A stretch of 31,546 nt of DNA. Source: CAZYEI01 sp964646425. GTDB taxonomy: Bacteria > Bacillota_I > Bacilli_A > RFN20 > JAISJY01. Each line of letters begins with the position of its first letter. Position 1 is the stretch's first letter. Position numbers and translations under genes: made by a program. The notes beneath the pieces were generated by a model. It made no database searches, was not told the origin of the DNA, and was given only the letters and a program-made list of their open reading frames with translations. The stretch spans positions 1-31,546 of the forward strand of contig CAZYEI010000012.1 of assembly GCA_964646425.1 (NCBI GenBank). The letters are read 5' to 3'. Of this stretch, positions 8,796 to 15,975 are shown one piece after another.

Positions 8796-9146
8796 TTACT
8801 TACGTAATTCTTTAATTCTAGTTGCTTTTCCAGATAAATTACGAATGTAATAAAGTTTAGCACGGCGAACCTTACCACGTTTTAATACTTCAACTTTAGT
8901 TACTAATGGTGAACTTACAGCAAATGTACGTTCAACACCAACTTGTGAAGAAATCTTTCTTACAGTAAATGTTGCACTTGTTCCAGTTCCATGACGGTAA
9001 ATTACTAAACCTTCAAATGCTTGGATTCTTTCTTTATTTCCTTCTTTAATTTTTACGTATACTTTTACAGTATCTCCAGCTTTAAATTCTGGTAAGTCAT
9101 GACGAATTTGTTTTGCAGTTACTTCTTTGATTAATTGCATATTCAT
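8796..9146 (-). CDS. rplS: 50S ribosomal protein L19
   Basis: L19 lies at the interface of the 30S and 50S subunits. The 116-aa sequence is collinear with bacterial L19: a start with LIKEVTAKQIRHDLPEFKAGD, the central GTGTSATFTVRKISSQVGVERTF block (split here by residue count, around positions 52-74) and the basic tail KRGKVRRAKLYYIRNL. AAGGAG lies upstream; ATG codons 1 and 3 are both possible starts, the first being used here. It is preceded by a structured leader and a good promoter and followed by a terminator, so it can be made as its own unit. Confidence 0.98.
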   Translation of the reverse strand: MNMQLIKEVTAKQIRHDLPEFKAGDTVKVYVKIKEGNKERIQAFEGLVIYRHGTGTSATFTVRKISSQVGVERTFAVSSPLVTKVEVLKRGKVRRAKLYYIRNLSGKATRIKELRK

Positions 9147-9234
9147 AACATTCCACTCTCCTTATAACATATCTTTTCTTAGGATGTTCACAAATCGTGA
9201 CATAATTTGGCGGACCATCTGCAACACAATGTGC
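9147..9234 (-). promoter_or_regulatory. Putative L19 (rplS) mRNA leader
   Basis: The transcribed leader of rplS is clearly richer in G and C than the surrounding DNA. It can form a hairpin at 9184-9203 (ATG-T-TCAC pairing with GTGACAT, one bulged base) and smaller stems around 9205-9234. A known RNA family, the L19 leader, occupies this position in low-GC Gram-positives and is thought to mediate feedback by the ribosomal protein. I assign it by position and structure, not by a covariance search. Confidence 0.55.
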
Positions 9235-9240
9235 TCATAT

Positions 9241-9269
9241 ATATTACACTAATTTTTTTAAAAATTCAA
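9241..9269 (-). promoter_or_regulatory. Sigma-A-type promoter for rplS
   Basis: On the minus strand TTGAAT (9269-9264) and TAATAT (9246-9241) are spaced by exactly 17 bp, with an A-tract in the spacer. Transcription would begin near 9234 and include the structured leader. Confidence 0.65.
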
Positions 9270-9320
9270 GGATTTTTACTAAATAATTAAAATATATAAC
9301 AAGTTTACTATATAAAATAG

Positions 9321-9353
9321 TAAAAAGCCAATATACTTTATATATATTAGCTT
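9321..9353 (-). terminator. Intrinsic terminator after yebC
   Basis: In the minus-strand RNA an 11-bp stem (9353-9343 with 9335-9325, one G-U pair, 7-nt loop) is followed by five U residues. It lies 30 bp after the yebC stop and separates yebC from the rplS promoter. Confidence 0.75.
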
Positions 9354-9382
9354 CTATAAAATACTATAAATTTCAAATAGAA

Positions 9383-10099
9383 TTAGATATTTACATTATG
9401 GTAAATATCTTGAACGTCATCATCTTCTTCTAACATTCCCATTAGTCTTTCAAACAACATTAAATCATCGCCTTCTAATGTTATATAGTCAGGTGCAATC
9501 CAAGTTATTTCTTCAACCTCAATATCAATATTAGGTTTTCCTTCTTCTAAAGCAGTTTTAATTTCATAAAGTTGATTTGGTTCACCATAAATTGTTACTA
9601 AGTCTTCATCTTCTTCAATATCATTTACTTCAACATTAGCCATCATTAATATTTCTAATAATTCATCAGCAGATGTTCCTTTTACGCCAATCAATGCAGT
9701 ATGATTATATAAATGTGATACACATCCAGATACTCCAACTTTACTATGACATTTTGTGAAATAAGATTTTACAGCACTTACTGTTCTATTAACGTTATCT
9801 GTCAAGCATTCAACAATAAATGTTGATGCTCCTGGACCAAATCCTTCATATGTTACAGCAGTATAGTTTTCAGCTGCACCACTTTTTGCTTTATCAATAG
9901 CTCTTTTAATTAAATCAGCTGGAACTTGTGCTTTTTTAGCTTTTTCAATAATTCTCTTTAAAGAAACATTCATATCAGGATCAGGGACCCCTGCCTTTGC
10001 AGCAATATAAATTTCTTTTCCAAATTTTGAATAAACTTTTGTTTTAGCTGCTGCAGTTGCAGCCATTGCTTTTTTTCTAACTTCGTGAGCTCTACCCAT
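9383..10099 (-). CDS. YebC/PmpR-family protein (YeeI/YeeN type)
   Basis: Member of the YebC/TACO1 family, long annotated as transcriptional regulators; more recent work links the family to translation, helping ribosomes through difficult peptide stretches. The 238-aa protein starts MGRAHEVRKKAMAAT and carries KVYSKFGKEIYIAAKAG, VPADLIKRAIDKAKSG and YEGFGPGASTFIVECLTDN, in the typical three-domain order. The lack of the long N-terminal W-containing SKW motif and the KFGKEIYIAAK block fit the second subgroup (Bacillus YeeI). An acidic region near residues 184-190 and a C-terminal acidic segment are normal for the family. It has its own promoter and terminator, so it is monocistronic. Confidence 0.95.
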   Translation of the reverse strand: MGRAHEVRKKAMAATAAAKTKVYSKFGKEIYIAAKAGVPDPDMNVSLKRIIEKAKKAQVPADLIKRAIDKAKSGAAENYTAVTYEGFGPGASTFIVECLTDNVNRTVSAVKSYFTKCHSKVGVSGCVSHLYNHTALIGVKGTSADELLEILMMANVEVNDIEEDEDLVTIYGEPNQLYEIKTALEEGKPNIDIEVEEITWIAPDYITLEGDDLMLFERLMGMLEEDDDVQDIYHNVNI

Positions 10100-10142
10100 A
10101 AATTAATTACCTCTTTTCAATATTTAATAAAATTACTAAATG

Positions 10143-10171
10143 ATTATAACATAATTATACGAAAAGACCAA
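10143..10171 (-). promoter_or_regulatory. Promoter for yebC with extended -10
   Basis: On the minus strand TTGGTC (10171-10166), a 17-bp spacer and a perfect TATAAT (10148-10143) preceded by TGT, an extended -10 element. It lies 44 bp upstream of the yebC ATG, just after the hit stop codon. Confidence 0.72.
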
Positions 10172-10178
10172 TAAATTT

Positions 10179-10583
10179 TTACTTATTAATCTCATTTAAT
10201 AAATTATTAAGCATTTCATTAGTAGGATTTAAATTAGCAAAATCAATTTTTATACCATCATTTTCATCATATCTTGGAATCAAATGTACATGAAAATGTT
10301 TCACTGTTTGTCCGGCAACTTCATTTATATTTGTTAAAACATTCATTCCTTTAGCATTTAAATTAACTACTATTTTTTTCCCTATTTTTTGGGCAACTTG
10401 CATCAAATATGAAAGTGTTTTATCATCACATTCTAGCATATTTTCAACATGTTTTTTAGGAATCACAAGAGTATGTCCTTTTGTTGTTTGGGAAATATCT
10501 AAAAACGCAAGAACATATTCATCTTCATATATTTTATAACAAGGAATTTCTCCGGAAACTATTTTACAAAAAATACAATTCAT
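10179..10583 (-). CDS. hit: HIT-family nucleotide hydrolase
   Basis: Histidine-triad protein acting on nucleotide phosphoramidates such as adenosine 5'-monophosphoramidate. The triad is H96, H98 and H100 in KHFHVHLIPRY; GHTLVIPKKHV is the second family signature. N-terminal Cys3 and Cys6 (CIFCKI) match the partial zinc site seen in many bacterial Hit proteins. Length 134 aa is typical. AAGGAG precedes the start. It lies right after the terminator of the two PrsA-like genes, a neighbourhood of hit and prsA that is also seen in Bacillus. Cellular role is not established. Confidence 0.94.
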   Translation of the reverse strand: MNCIFCKIVSGEIPCYKIYEDEYVLAFLDISQTTKGHTLVIPKKHVENMLECDDKTLSYLMQVAQKIGKKIVVNLNAKGMNVLTNINEVAGQTVKHFHVHLIPRYDENDGIKIDFANLNPTNEMLNNLLNEINK

Positions 10584-10600
10584 TTTTTTCTCCTTTTTTA

Positions 10601-10626
10601 AAAAAAGGAAGCATGTGCTTCCTTTT
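10601..10626 (-). terminator. Intrinsic terminator after the PrsA-like pair
   Basis: A perfect 10-bp stem (10603-10612 with 10617-10626, 4-nt loop) is followed by a T run on the minus strand. It lies 6 bp after the stop codon at 10632 and just ahead of the hit Shine-Dalgarno. Confidence 0.85.
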
Positions 10627-10631
10627 AGATT

Positions 10632-11918
10632 TTAGTCTTCTTCTGGATAATTGTAAGTATCTTGTACATAATCATATAGATCTTCATCGTAGAAAGTAAC
10701 TTCATATTTTTCTAAGAAATGTACAATTGAAGCAGTTGTTGTTGAAGTATTTGTTCTTAAGATTTTAGCAGCCTTATATCCTAATTCAACATTAAATGCA
10801 TCATTTGATGGATTTAATTGTGTTGAATCAACAACTGTGATACGAACAAAATAATATCTATTGTTTGTAGAATCAATATTAATAATACTATCATCTTTCT
10901 TTAAATATAATGAACCATCAGGAGCTTCATATACATATTTATATTCTTCACCTGATTTATTTAAAATCTTGCTTGAGAAAATTAAATCTCTCATACTTGA
11001 ATTTAAAATTGAAGATTCGCTACTTGAATAGAATTCTTCTTCTGAATAATATTCAGTATTATCTATTGATAATTCTAATGATTTTAAGCAAGTTTCAACA
11101 TCCTTTGTAAAACTACAAGTAAATTTACTTGCAAAATCTTTATTCTTATCAATTTCAGGATCATTAATGTGTTTAGCATCTTCTCTTAATTCTTCTTTTT
11201 GATGATTTTTCCAATCAGTTGCTAATTCTTTTAAATCAACTTTAGTTGTAGAATTCATAATTTTTTCTTCGAAATTATAAACACGATTTAATGTTTCTTC
11301 AGGATTTTCAGTATCAAAATCGATGTAAACATATTCAATTGTTCTATAACGACCATTTTTAATTTTTGAAGATTGTTCAGAAATAATGTATTCTTCATTT
11401 AACATTTCTTTCATTACAACTGGATAATAGTAGTTAGAAATATAAGTATTAACTACACCATTTTTATTTGTTAGAACATCTTCAGCACTCCAGCAATTTG
11501 CACCATCAGCAGGTGTAATTGTATAGCCTTGACTTCTTAAATAGTTGATTAATTTTTCTTCATCAAAATCACCAACAACTTCGCCATTAGCATCTAAAGT
11601 ATAATCTATATAGTCTGTATATGTATTAGAATCCATTAGACTTTCCATCTTTTCATCGATTCTTTCATATAATTCAGCAGCACGACCTGTAGCAGTTGTA
11701 TTGACTTCATTTTTAGCGATTTCTAGTAATACTTTATCAAAAGCAGCAGATGAACCTAATTCATCATAAAGTTCATTATAAAGTTTTGACATTTTTGTAC
11801 TTCCAATAACATCATTTTTATCAGAAGGTAATGCATTAACTTTTGATTCGCTACAAGCACACATAATAGTTAATAGAGATAAAGAAAGAAGTCCTTTTAA
11901 TAAATTTTTTGCTTTCAT
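10632..11918 (-). CDS. Lipoprotein, probable degenerate PrsA/SurA-like paralogue
   Basis: A 428-aa exported protein with a signal peptide (residues 1-21) ending in a weak lipobox, with Cys22 as the likely lipidated residue (LTIMCACS; Met at -3 is uncommon). The mature part is helical and charged. A segment around 160-200, with SNYYYPVVMKEM then YRTIEYVYIDF, resembles the start of the parvulin-like part of its upstream neighbour, but I cannot see the Gly-Asp-Leu-Gly core of a PPIase domain. It may be a foldase-like chaperone without isomerase activity, or an accessory to its neighbour. Its ATG overlaps the upstream stop (TAATG) with GGAGGTG in front, so the two proteins are translationally coupled and probably made in similar amounts. 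Confidence 0.75.
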   Translation of the reverse strand: MKAKNLLKGLLSLSLLTIMCACSESKVNALPSDKNDVIGSTKMSKLYNELYDELGSSAAFDKVLLEIAKNEVNTTATGRAAELYERIDEKMESLMDSNTYTDYIDYTLDANGEVVGDFDEEKLINYLRSQGYTITPADGANCWSAEDVLTNKNGVVNTYISNYYYPVVMKEMLNEEYIISEQSSKIKNGRYRTIEYVYIDFDTENPEETLNRVYNFEEKIMNSTTKVDLKELATDWKNHQKEELREDAKHINDPEIDKNKDFASKFTCSFTKDVETCLKSLELSIDNTEYYSEEEFYSSSESSILNSSMRDLIFSSKILNKSGEEYKYVYEAPDGSLYLKKDDSIINIDSTNNRYYFVRITVVDSTQLNPSNDAFNVELGYKAAKILRTNTSTTTASIVHFLEKYEVTFYDEDLYDYVQDTYNYPEED

Positions 11919-13714
11919 TATTCAGCACCTCCATCATAAATACTTCCACCAACTAAATTTTCTGACCAATATGCAATTACATCATCATCACAAGGATTAA
12001 CTTTCCAGTTACCGTTATCATCTTTTCCAAATGCTTGATAAGCTAAACATGTTGGACGAACCCATGATTCAACTAATTCTGAATTAGTATCTCCATCGAA
12101 GTAATTATTAGCACCACCAACTCTTACTTGATTTTGGAATCTCAATGTATCTAATAAACTTTCCCATGTGTCTAACTTAGCATTTTCAATTAATGTTGCA
12201 CGATAGTCTAATTCTGAATCTACATAACTTCTAATTTCTTCTTTTATAGCTTTATTTGTAAATTCTACTCTATTTTGTTGTTCAGCATAGTGATCAAACA
12301 TAGCATATTGGAAGAACTTTTCATTAGCTGAAATTGAACTATTAAAGCCTTTATTCATATAATTCTTTACTTGAGTATCTACTGTTCCAGCTCTATCATT
12401 AATAGTTGATGTAGTTCCTGTTCCTAAAGCAGCATATGGAGTAAATGTTACGCCATCTACAGTTTCTTCATTTTTCTTACTAGAATAATATTTTTTTGCT
12501 ACTTCAATATTTGTAAATGGATTCATTTCTAGTGAAATAAATTGAACTCCATTTTCATCAGTGACAACAATAATTGGAGTACCATTCTTTTTATTTAATA
12601 CAACTTCTTTTTCCACACCATCATATGTAACTGTTGTTTTCAAATCAGCAGGTGTATTTTCAGATGCACCTAAATATGAAATTGAATGTGAATTAAAATA
12701 GTTATTAAAGATTACATTTCTTGGCAAGTTAGATGAAGTGTAATCACCTTTTTCAGAGTCAACGATATCTTTACCGTTTTCATCTTTTGTAATGCTAGCA
12801 GAAGTTTTTAACACTTCCCAAATTGAAGAATCAATTACTGGAATTCCTTTGCTGTAAATTCCATCTAATTCAATTTCAGCTTCATCAGTTATTCCTAATT
12901 TAGCCTTAATATCTGCTCTTTCATTTCCGCTAGTTGAATAAATAGCATATGAATAAACTCCTAATTTAAACTCATTATTAAATGAAGTAGAAGCATCCAT
13001 AATGCCTAAATCTCCAGCTTGATCTAAAGTTGTTGTTGTATGATCTGATAGATTTGAGTCACTTGCAACATTAGAGAAGCTACGACCATTTATCAATTGA
13101 GTTGCTGATAAAGCTAATTTTTTAGCTTCTGATTCAGTAATTGTACGATTGAATAATGTGTAAGAAGTATCCGAAACCTTTACTAATACTCCTTTAACAT
13201 GAAATGGATAGTAATTAGTTACATATTCATCAACATAAGTTGTACGATTATCTTTATAGAATTGAGTTGTTAATTCTTCTAAACGTCTTTCATATAACTT
13301 TTTAGCCTTTAGTTCATCTTGTGTTTCAACACCTTCACTAGCTAATAATTGATCAATCATTTCATCATTATCAACGCCATTTGCAGAAGCTTGATCTTTA
13401 GCATCTTGTAACCATTCTACCATCTCAGCTTCTACTTGAACTTTAATGATATCATCTTTACTTTCATAATCTGATGTCATTACATTTTCTACTACGCCTT
13501 TTAACCAAGCGTTAAATAATTTTTCGTTACCAGTAGATGTTTGTAACATTTCGCCATATATTTGATTTGCCAATACGTTAACAGGCTTGCCATCTGCCAC
13601 ATATGAGAAAAGTACGTCGTTTCCATTGTCTTTTTTTGCTTCAACAGTAGCTGAAGAGCAGCCAGCTAATGTTAATGCTAATAATAGACTTAAGGAAAAT
13701 GCAGTTTTTTTCAT
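11918..13714 (-). CDS. PrsA-like foldase lipoprotein (parvulin-type PPIase)
   Basis: A 598-aa lipoprotein with a textbook signal peptide and lipobox LTLAGCSS (lipidated Cys19). Residues 30-165 form a helical SurA/PrsA-like N-terminal region. Residues about 167-256 match a parvulin domain in order: the beta strand FHVKGVLVKV, a helix SEAKKLALSATQLING, RSFSNVASDSNLSDHT and AGDLGIMD, then the Phe-containing FNNEFKLGVYSY. PrsA proteins help secreted proteins fold at the outer face of the membrane. It is about twice the length of Bacillus PrsA (292 aa), the extra part (about 300-598) being C-terminal and unassigned. The family histidines are partly replaced, so isomerase activity is uncertain. GGAGG precedes the ATG. 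Confidence 0.83.
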   Translation of the reverse strand: MKKTAFSLSLLLALTLAGCSSATVEAKKDNGNDVLFSYVADGKPVNVLANQIYGEMLQTSTGNEKLFNAWLKGVVENVMTSDYESKDDIIKVQVEAEMVEWLQDAKDQASANGVDNDEMIDQLLASEGVETQDELKAKKLYERRLEELTTQFYKDNRTTYVDEYVTNYYPFHVKGVLVKVSDTSYTLFNRTITESEAKKLALSATQLINGRSFSNVASDSNLSDHTTTTLDQAGDLGIMDASTSFNNEFKLGVYSYAIYSTSGNERADIKAKLGITDEAEIELDGIYSKGIPVIDSSIWEVLKTSASITKDENGKDIVDSEKGDYTSSNLPRNVIFNNYFNSHSISYLGASENTPADLKTTVTYDGVEKEVVLNKKNGTPIIVVTDENGVQFISLEMNPFTNIEVAKKYYSSKKNEETVDGVTFTPYAALGTGTTSTINDRAGTVDTQVKNYMNKGFNSSISANEKFFQYAMFDHYAEQQNRVEFTNKAIKEEIRSYVDSELDYRATLIENAKLDTWESLLDTLRFQNQVRVGGANNYFDGDTNSELVESWVRPTCLAYQAFGKDDNGNWKVNPCDDDVIAYWSENLVGGSIYDGGAE

Positions 13715-13747
13715 AATAATCCTCCTTATAAATTATAAGCATTTAAT

Positions 13748-13776
13748 ATTTTACTCTAAATGAAATTGAAATTCAA
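13748..13776 (-). promoter_or_regulatory. Promoter for the PrsA-like operon, with palindrome over -35
   Basis: On the minus strand TTGAAT (13776-13771), 17 bp and TAAAAT (13753-13748) point to the lipoprotein pair. A perfect palindrome ATTGAA-A-TTCAAT (13765-13777) covers the -35 box and could be a repressor site, though it may be chance in this AT-rich context. Confidence 0.5.
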
Positions 13777-13888
13777 TATCTTTTTGACTTTCTCATTAAT
13801 ATTTTTTCTATTTTTAGAGCATAAATTTCACTTTTATTACATAATATTAAATTTTAACATTTAATCGCTATTTTTTTAATTTATTTTT

Positions 13889-13917
13889 CACCAAAATATA
13901 TTATTTAGCATAATATA
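13889..13917 (+). promoter_or_regulatory. Candidate sporulation-type (sigma-K-like) promoter
   Basis: CACC (13889-13892), a 16-bp spacer and CATAATATA (13909-13917) match the Bacillus sigma-K consensus (mACm, 16 bp, CATAnnnTA), and no good sigma-A -35 box is present at the right spacing. It would start transcription near 13924, just before the Shine-Dalgarno of the first YjcZ-like gene. The low-complexity AT background makes this tentative. Confidence 0.35.
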
Positions 13918-13945
13918 TCTTGAAAACAAAGGAGGTTAACTACTT

Positions 13946-14074
13946 ATGACACAACCTTGTGGATGCTGCCCTCAACCATCTGGCTTTGGTGGTTTATGTG
14001 GATGCAATAACTGCTTTACAGTGATTCTTGTATTATTTATTTTATTAGCTATCATAGGAACAATTTTGTTCTAA
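13946..14074 (+). CDS. YjcZ-like tiny membrane protein (42 aa)
   Basis: A 42-aa peptide below usual gene-calling limits. The first half is rich in Cys, Gly and Pro (six Cys in residues 1-23, with CGCCPQPSGFGG); the second half is one hydrophobic helix, FTVILVLFILLAIIGTILF. The helix matches the tiny YjcZ-type sporulation peptides of Bacilli, whose consensus is a Gly-rich head plus a helix such as LIVVLFILLIIVG. GGAGG lies upstream of the ATG. The Cys-rich head is unusual for YjcZ and suggests metal binding or disulfide linkage in a spore coat or membrane, which is inference. It pairs with the next gene. Confidence 0.82.
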   Translation: MTQPCGCCPQPSGFGGLCGCNNCFTVILVLFILLAIIGTILF

Positions 14075-14096
14075 ATTAAAGGAGGATTATTTGAGT

Positions 14097-14198
14097 ATGA
14101 ACTTGAATTGTAACTGCTTCGCAGTCATCTTAGTATTATTTATCTTACTTGTAATCATCGGCTCTTGGACAGGTTTAGGCACTGGATTATTAGGATAA
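14097..14198 (+). CDS. YjcZ-like tiny membrane protein (33 aa)
   Basis: A 33-aa peptide 22 bp after the previous one and clearly its paralogue: both share NCF-x-VILVLFILL-x-IIG. The head is only seven residues (with two Cys) and the tail is Gly-rich (TGLGTGLLG). AGGAGG lies upstream; the ATG at 14097 is used here, but an in-frame TTG at 14091 sits five bases after GGAGG and would add two residues. A strong terminator follows, so the pair forms a small operon. Confidence 0.78.
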   Translation: MNLNCNCFAVILVLFILLVIIGSWTGLGTGLLG

Positions 14199-14209
14199 AA
14201 AATGTTTTT

Positions 14210-14242
14210 GAAGGGGATTTTTTAAATATTCCCTTCTTTTTT
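14210..14242 (+). terminator. Intrinsic terminator after the YjcZ-like pair
   Basis: GAAGGG (14210-14215) pairs with CCCTTC (14231-14236), extendable by weaker pairs, and is followed by six T residues. It separates the small genes from the suf operon. Confidence 0.85.
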
Positions 14243-14264
14243 GTATATTTTTTTATTACTTCAT

Positions 14265-14292
14265 TTGTATTTTTTTCTTTTTATAGTAAAAT
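14265..14292 (+). promoter_or_regulatory. Candidate promoter for the suf operon
   Basis: TTGTAT (14265-14270), 16 bp and TAAAAT (14287-14292) lie 22 bp before the sufC ATG. No obvious iron or Fe-S regulator site is seen next to it. Confidence 0.45.
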
Positions 14293-14314
14293 ATAGTGTT
14301 GAGGTGTAAAATGT

Positions 14315-15139
14315 ATGTCAAAATTAGTAATTAAAAACTTAAAAGCTTCCGTAAATGGAATCGAAATATTAAAAGGAATTAATTTAGAAATGAATCTAAA
14401 CGAAATTCATGCATTGCTTGGTCCAAATGGTCATGGCAAATCTACTTTACTTGGTATATTGATGGGTAATCCTAAATATGAAGTTACAGAAGGTAGTGTT
14501 ACTTGGGATGGTGAAGATTTACTCGCAATGAGTGTTGATGAAAGAAGCAGAAAAGGCCTATTCTTAGCAATGCAATACCCGCAAGAAATCCCTGGAGTTA
14601 CTGTAAGTGATTTTCTAAAAGCCGCAATCAATGCTCATCAAGATAAGCCAGTATCGTTATATAAATTTATTAAAAGTTTAGAGAATGCAGCAAAAGATGT
14701 TAATTTGCCACTTGATATGGTTCATCGTTTTATTAACGAAGGATTTTCCGGTGGTGAAAAGAAACGAAACGAAATTCTTCAAATGCTTGTTTTAAAGCCT
14801 AAGCTTGCAATGCTAGATGAAATAGATTCTGGTCTTGATGTCGATGCATTAAAGGTTATTGCAAATGCCATTAATCAATTAAAAGAAGAAACTGGTATGG
14901 GTTGTCTATTAGTTTCACATTATGCAAGAATGTATGATTTAGTACATCCAACTCATGTTCATGTTATTGTAAATGGTCGAATTGTTGTTTCCGGAGATGA
15001 AAGCATTATTACTAAGATTGATACTCAAGGATATGAATGGATTAAAAAAGAACTAGGAATTGAAATCAAAAAAGAAGAAAGAACAATGAACACAGTAAGC
15101 ATTGGAACATGTGCTACTGCTGCAAAAATTAATAAATAA
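14315..15139 (+). CDS. sufC: Fe-S cluster assembly ATPase SufC
   Basis: ABC-type ATPase of the SufBCD scaffold complex in the cytoplasm; ATP hydrolysis drives the rearrangement in which a nascent Fe-S cluster forms on SufB-SufD. Walker A is G36-PNGHGKST, the signature is FSGGEKKRNE, Walker B is LAMLDEIDSGLD and the H-loop VSHYARM. It is 274 aa, about 25 longer than usual, because of a C-terminal tail with SIGTCATAAK; the tail is not part of the known fold. GAGGTG lies upstream of the ATG. Its stop overlaps the sufD start by one base (TAATG). First gene of sufCDSUB. Confidence 0.97.
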   Translation: MSKLVIKNLKASVNGIEILKGINLEMNLNEIHALLGPNGHGKSTLLGILMGNPKYEVTEGSVTWDGEDLLAMSVDERSRKGLFLAMQYPQEIPGVTVSDFLKAAINAHQDKPVSLYKFIKSLENAAKDVNLPLDMVHRFINEGFSGGEKKRNEILQMLVLKPKLAMLDEIDSGLDVDALKVIANAINQLKEETGMGCLLVSHYARMYDLVHPTHVHVIVNGRIVVSGDESIITKIDTQGYEWIKKELGIEIKKEERTMNTVSIGTCATAAKINK

Positions 15140-15975
15140 TGGAAAATATTATTAAGGATAATGATTCATTAAAAATTATTATTCCAGCAAATACTTCAAA
15201 TAAACAAAAGATTCTAATTCCAAACACAACACATTTTGATGTGATTGCAATAGTTCAAGAAAATGCTTCACTTGCTTTAGATATAGATTTAACTGCTGTT
15301 AAAAATATTGAATTAAATATTACTTTAGAACTTGAAAAAGATGCCTCTTTAAAAGAAAATGTTATTTTAATTGAAAATGAAGGTAATACAAATATTCAAC
15401 AAAACGCTATTTTGCTAGAAAACGCCTCACTTACTTGTGTTTCATTTGATGCATCAAAAGGAAATATAAATTTTGAGAATAATGTTTATCTAAAGGGTAA
15501 TGAAGCAAATTCATATATCAGAAATGCTGTTATTAGTGATAATGATAGCAAAAAGAAATTTATAGTTAATACAGTAAATGAAGTATTCAATACTTCATCT
15601 TTAATGGATAATTATGGTGTTGCTAAAGAAAATGCCCATTTAGACTTTATAGGTATTGGTAGAATTGTTAACGGTGCTCATGGTTCTACTAATAAACAAA
15701 ATAGTAAAATTATTGTTTTTGATGAATCAAGCAAGGCAAATATCTCTCCTTATCTTTATATTGATGAATATGATGTAGTAGCATCACATGCTGCTGCGGT
15801 TGGAAAAGTAAATGAAGACCATCTTTATTATATGACATCTAGGGGATTGACTCCAAATACCGCTCGCCAATTCATCACACTTGGTTACCTTCTTCCAGTG
15901 TTAAATTATTTTGAAGATGAGACCGTTAAAAGTAGAATAACAACGATGCTTGAAAGAAGGGTAAAAAATGTTTGA
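15139..15975 (+). CDS. sufD: SufD-type Fe-S scaffold subunit, short form
   Basis: SufB/SufD-family protein with the right-handed beta-helix core. It is only 278 aa, against about 420-440 for E. coli and Bacillus SufD, mainly because the N-terminal helical domain is missing. The C-terminal part is well kept: VASHAAAVGKVNEDHLYY followed by MTSRGLTPNTARQFIT, with His217 in the position of the functionally important SufD His360 of E. coli, and the helices that bind SufC. Position between sufC and sufS supports SufD over SufB. Coupled to sufC (1-bp overlap) and sufS (8-bp overlap). Stop is TGA, showing the standard genetic code. Confidence 0.93.
   Translation: MENIIKDNDSLKIIIPANTSNKQKILIPNTTHFDVIAIVQENASLALDIDLTAVKNIELNITLELEKDASLKENVILIENEGNTNIQQNAILLENASLTCVSFDASKGNINFENNVYLKGNEANSYIRNAVISDNDSKKKFIVNTVNEVFNTSSLMDNYGVAKENAHLDFIGIGRIVNGAHGSTNKQNSKIIVFDESSKANISPYLYIDEYDVVASHAAAVGKVNEDHLYYMTSRGLTPNTARQFITLGYLLPVLNYFEDETVKSRITTMLERRVKNV

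Noticed and set aside
8612..8878. Minus-strand 88-aa frame between rplS and lepB
   Set aside because: It overlaps the ends of rplS and lepB in a different frame, crosses the rplS terminator and has no family resemblance.
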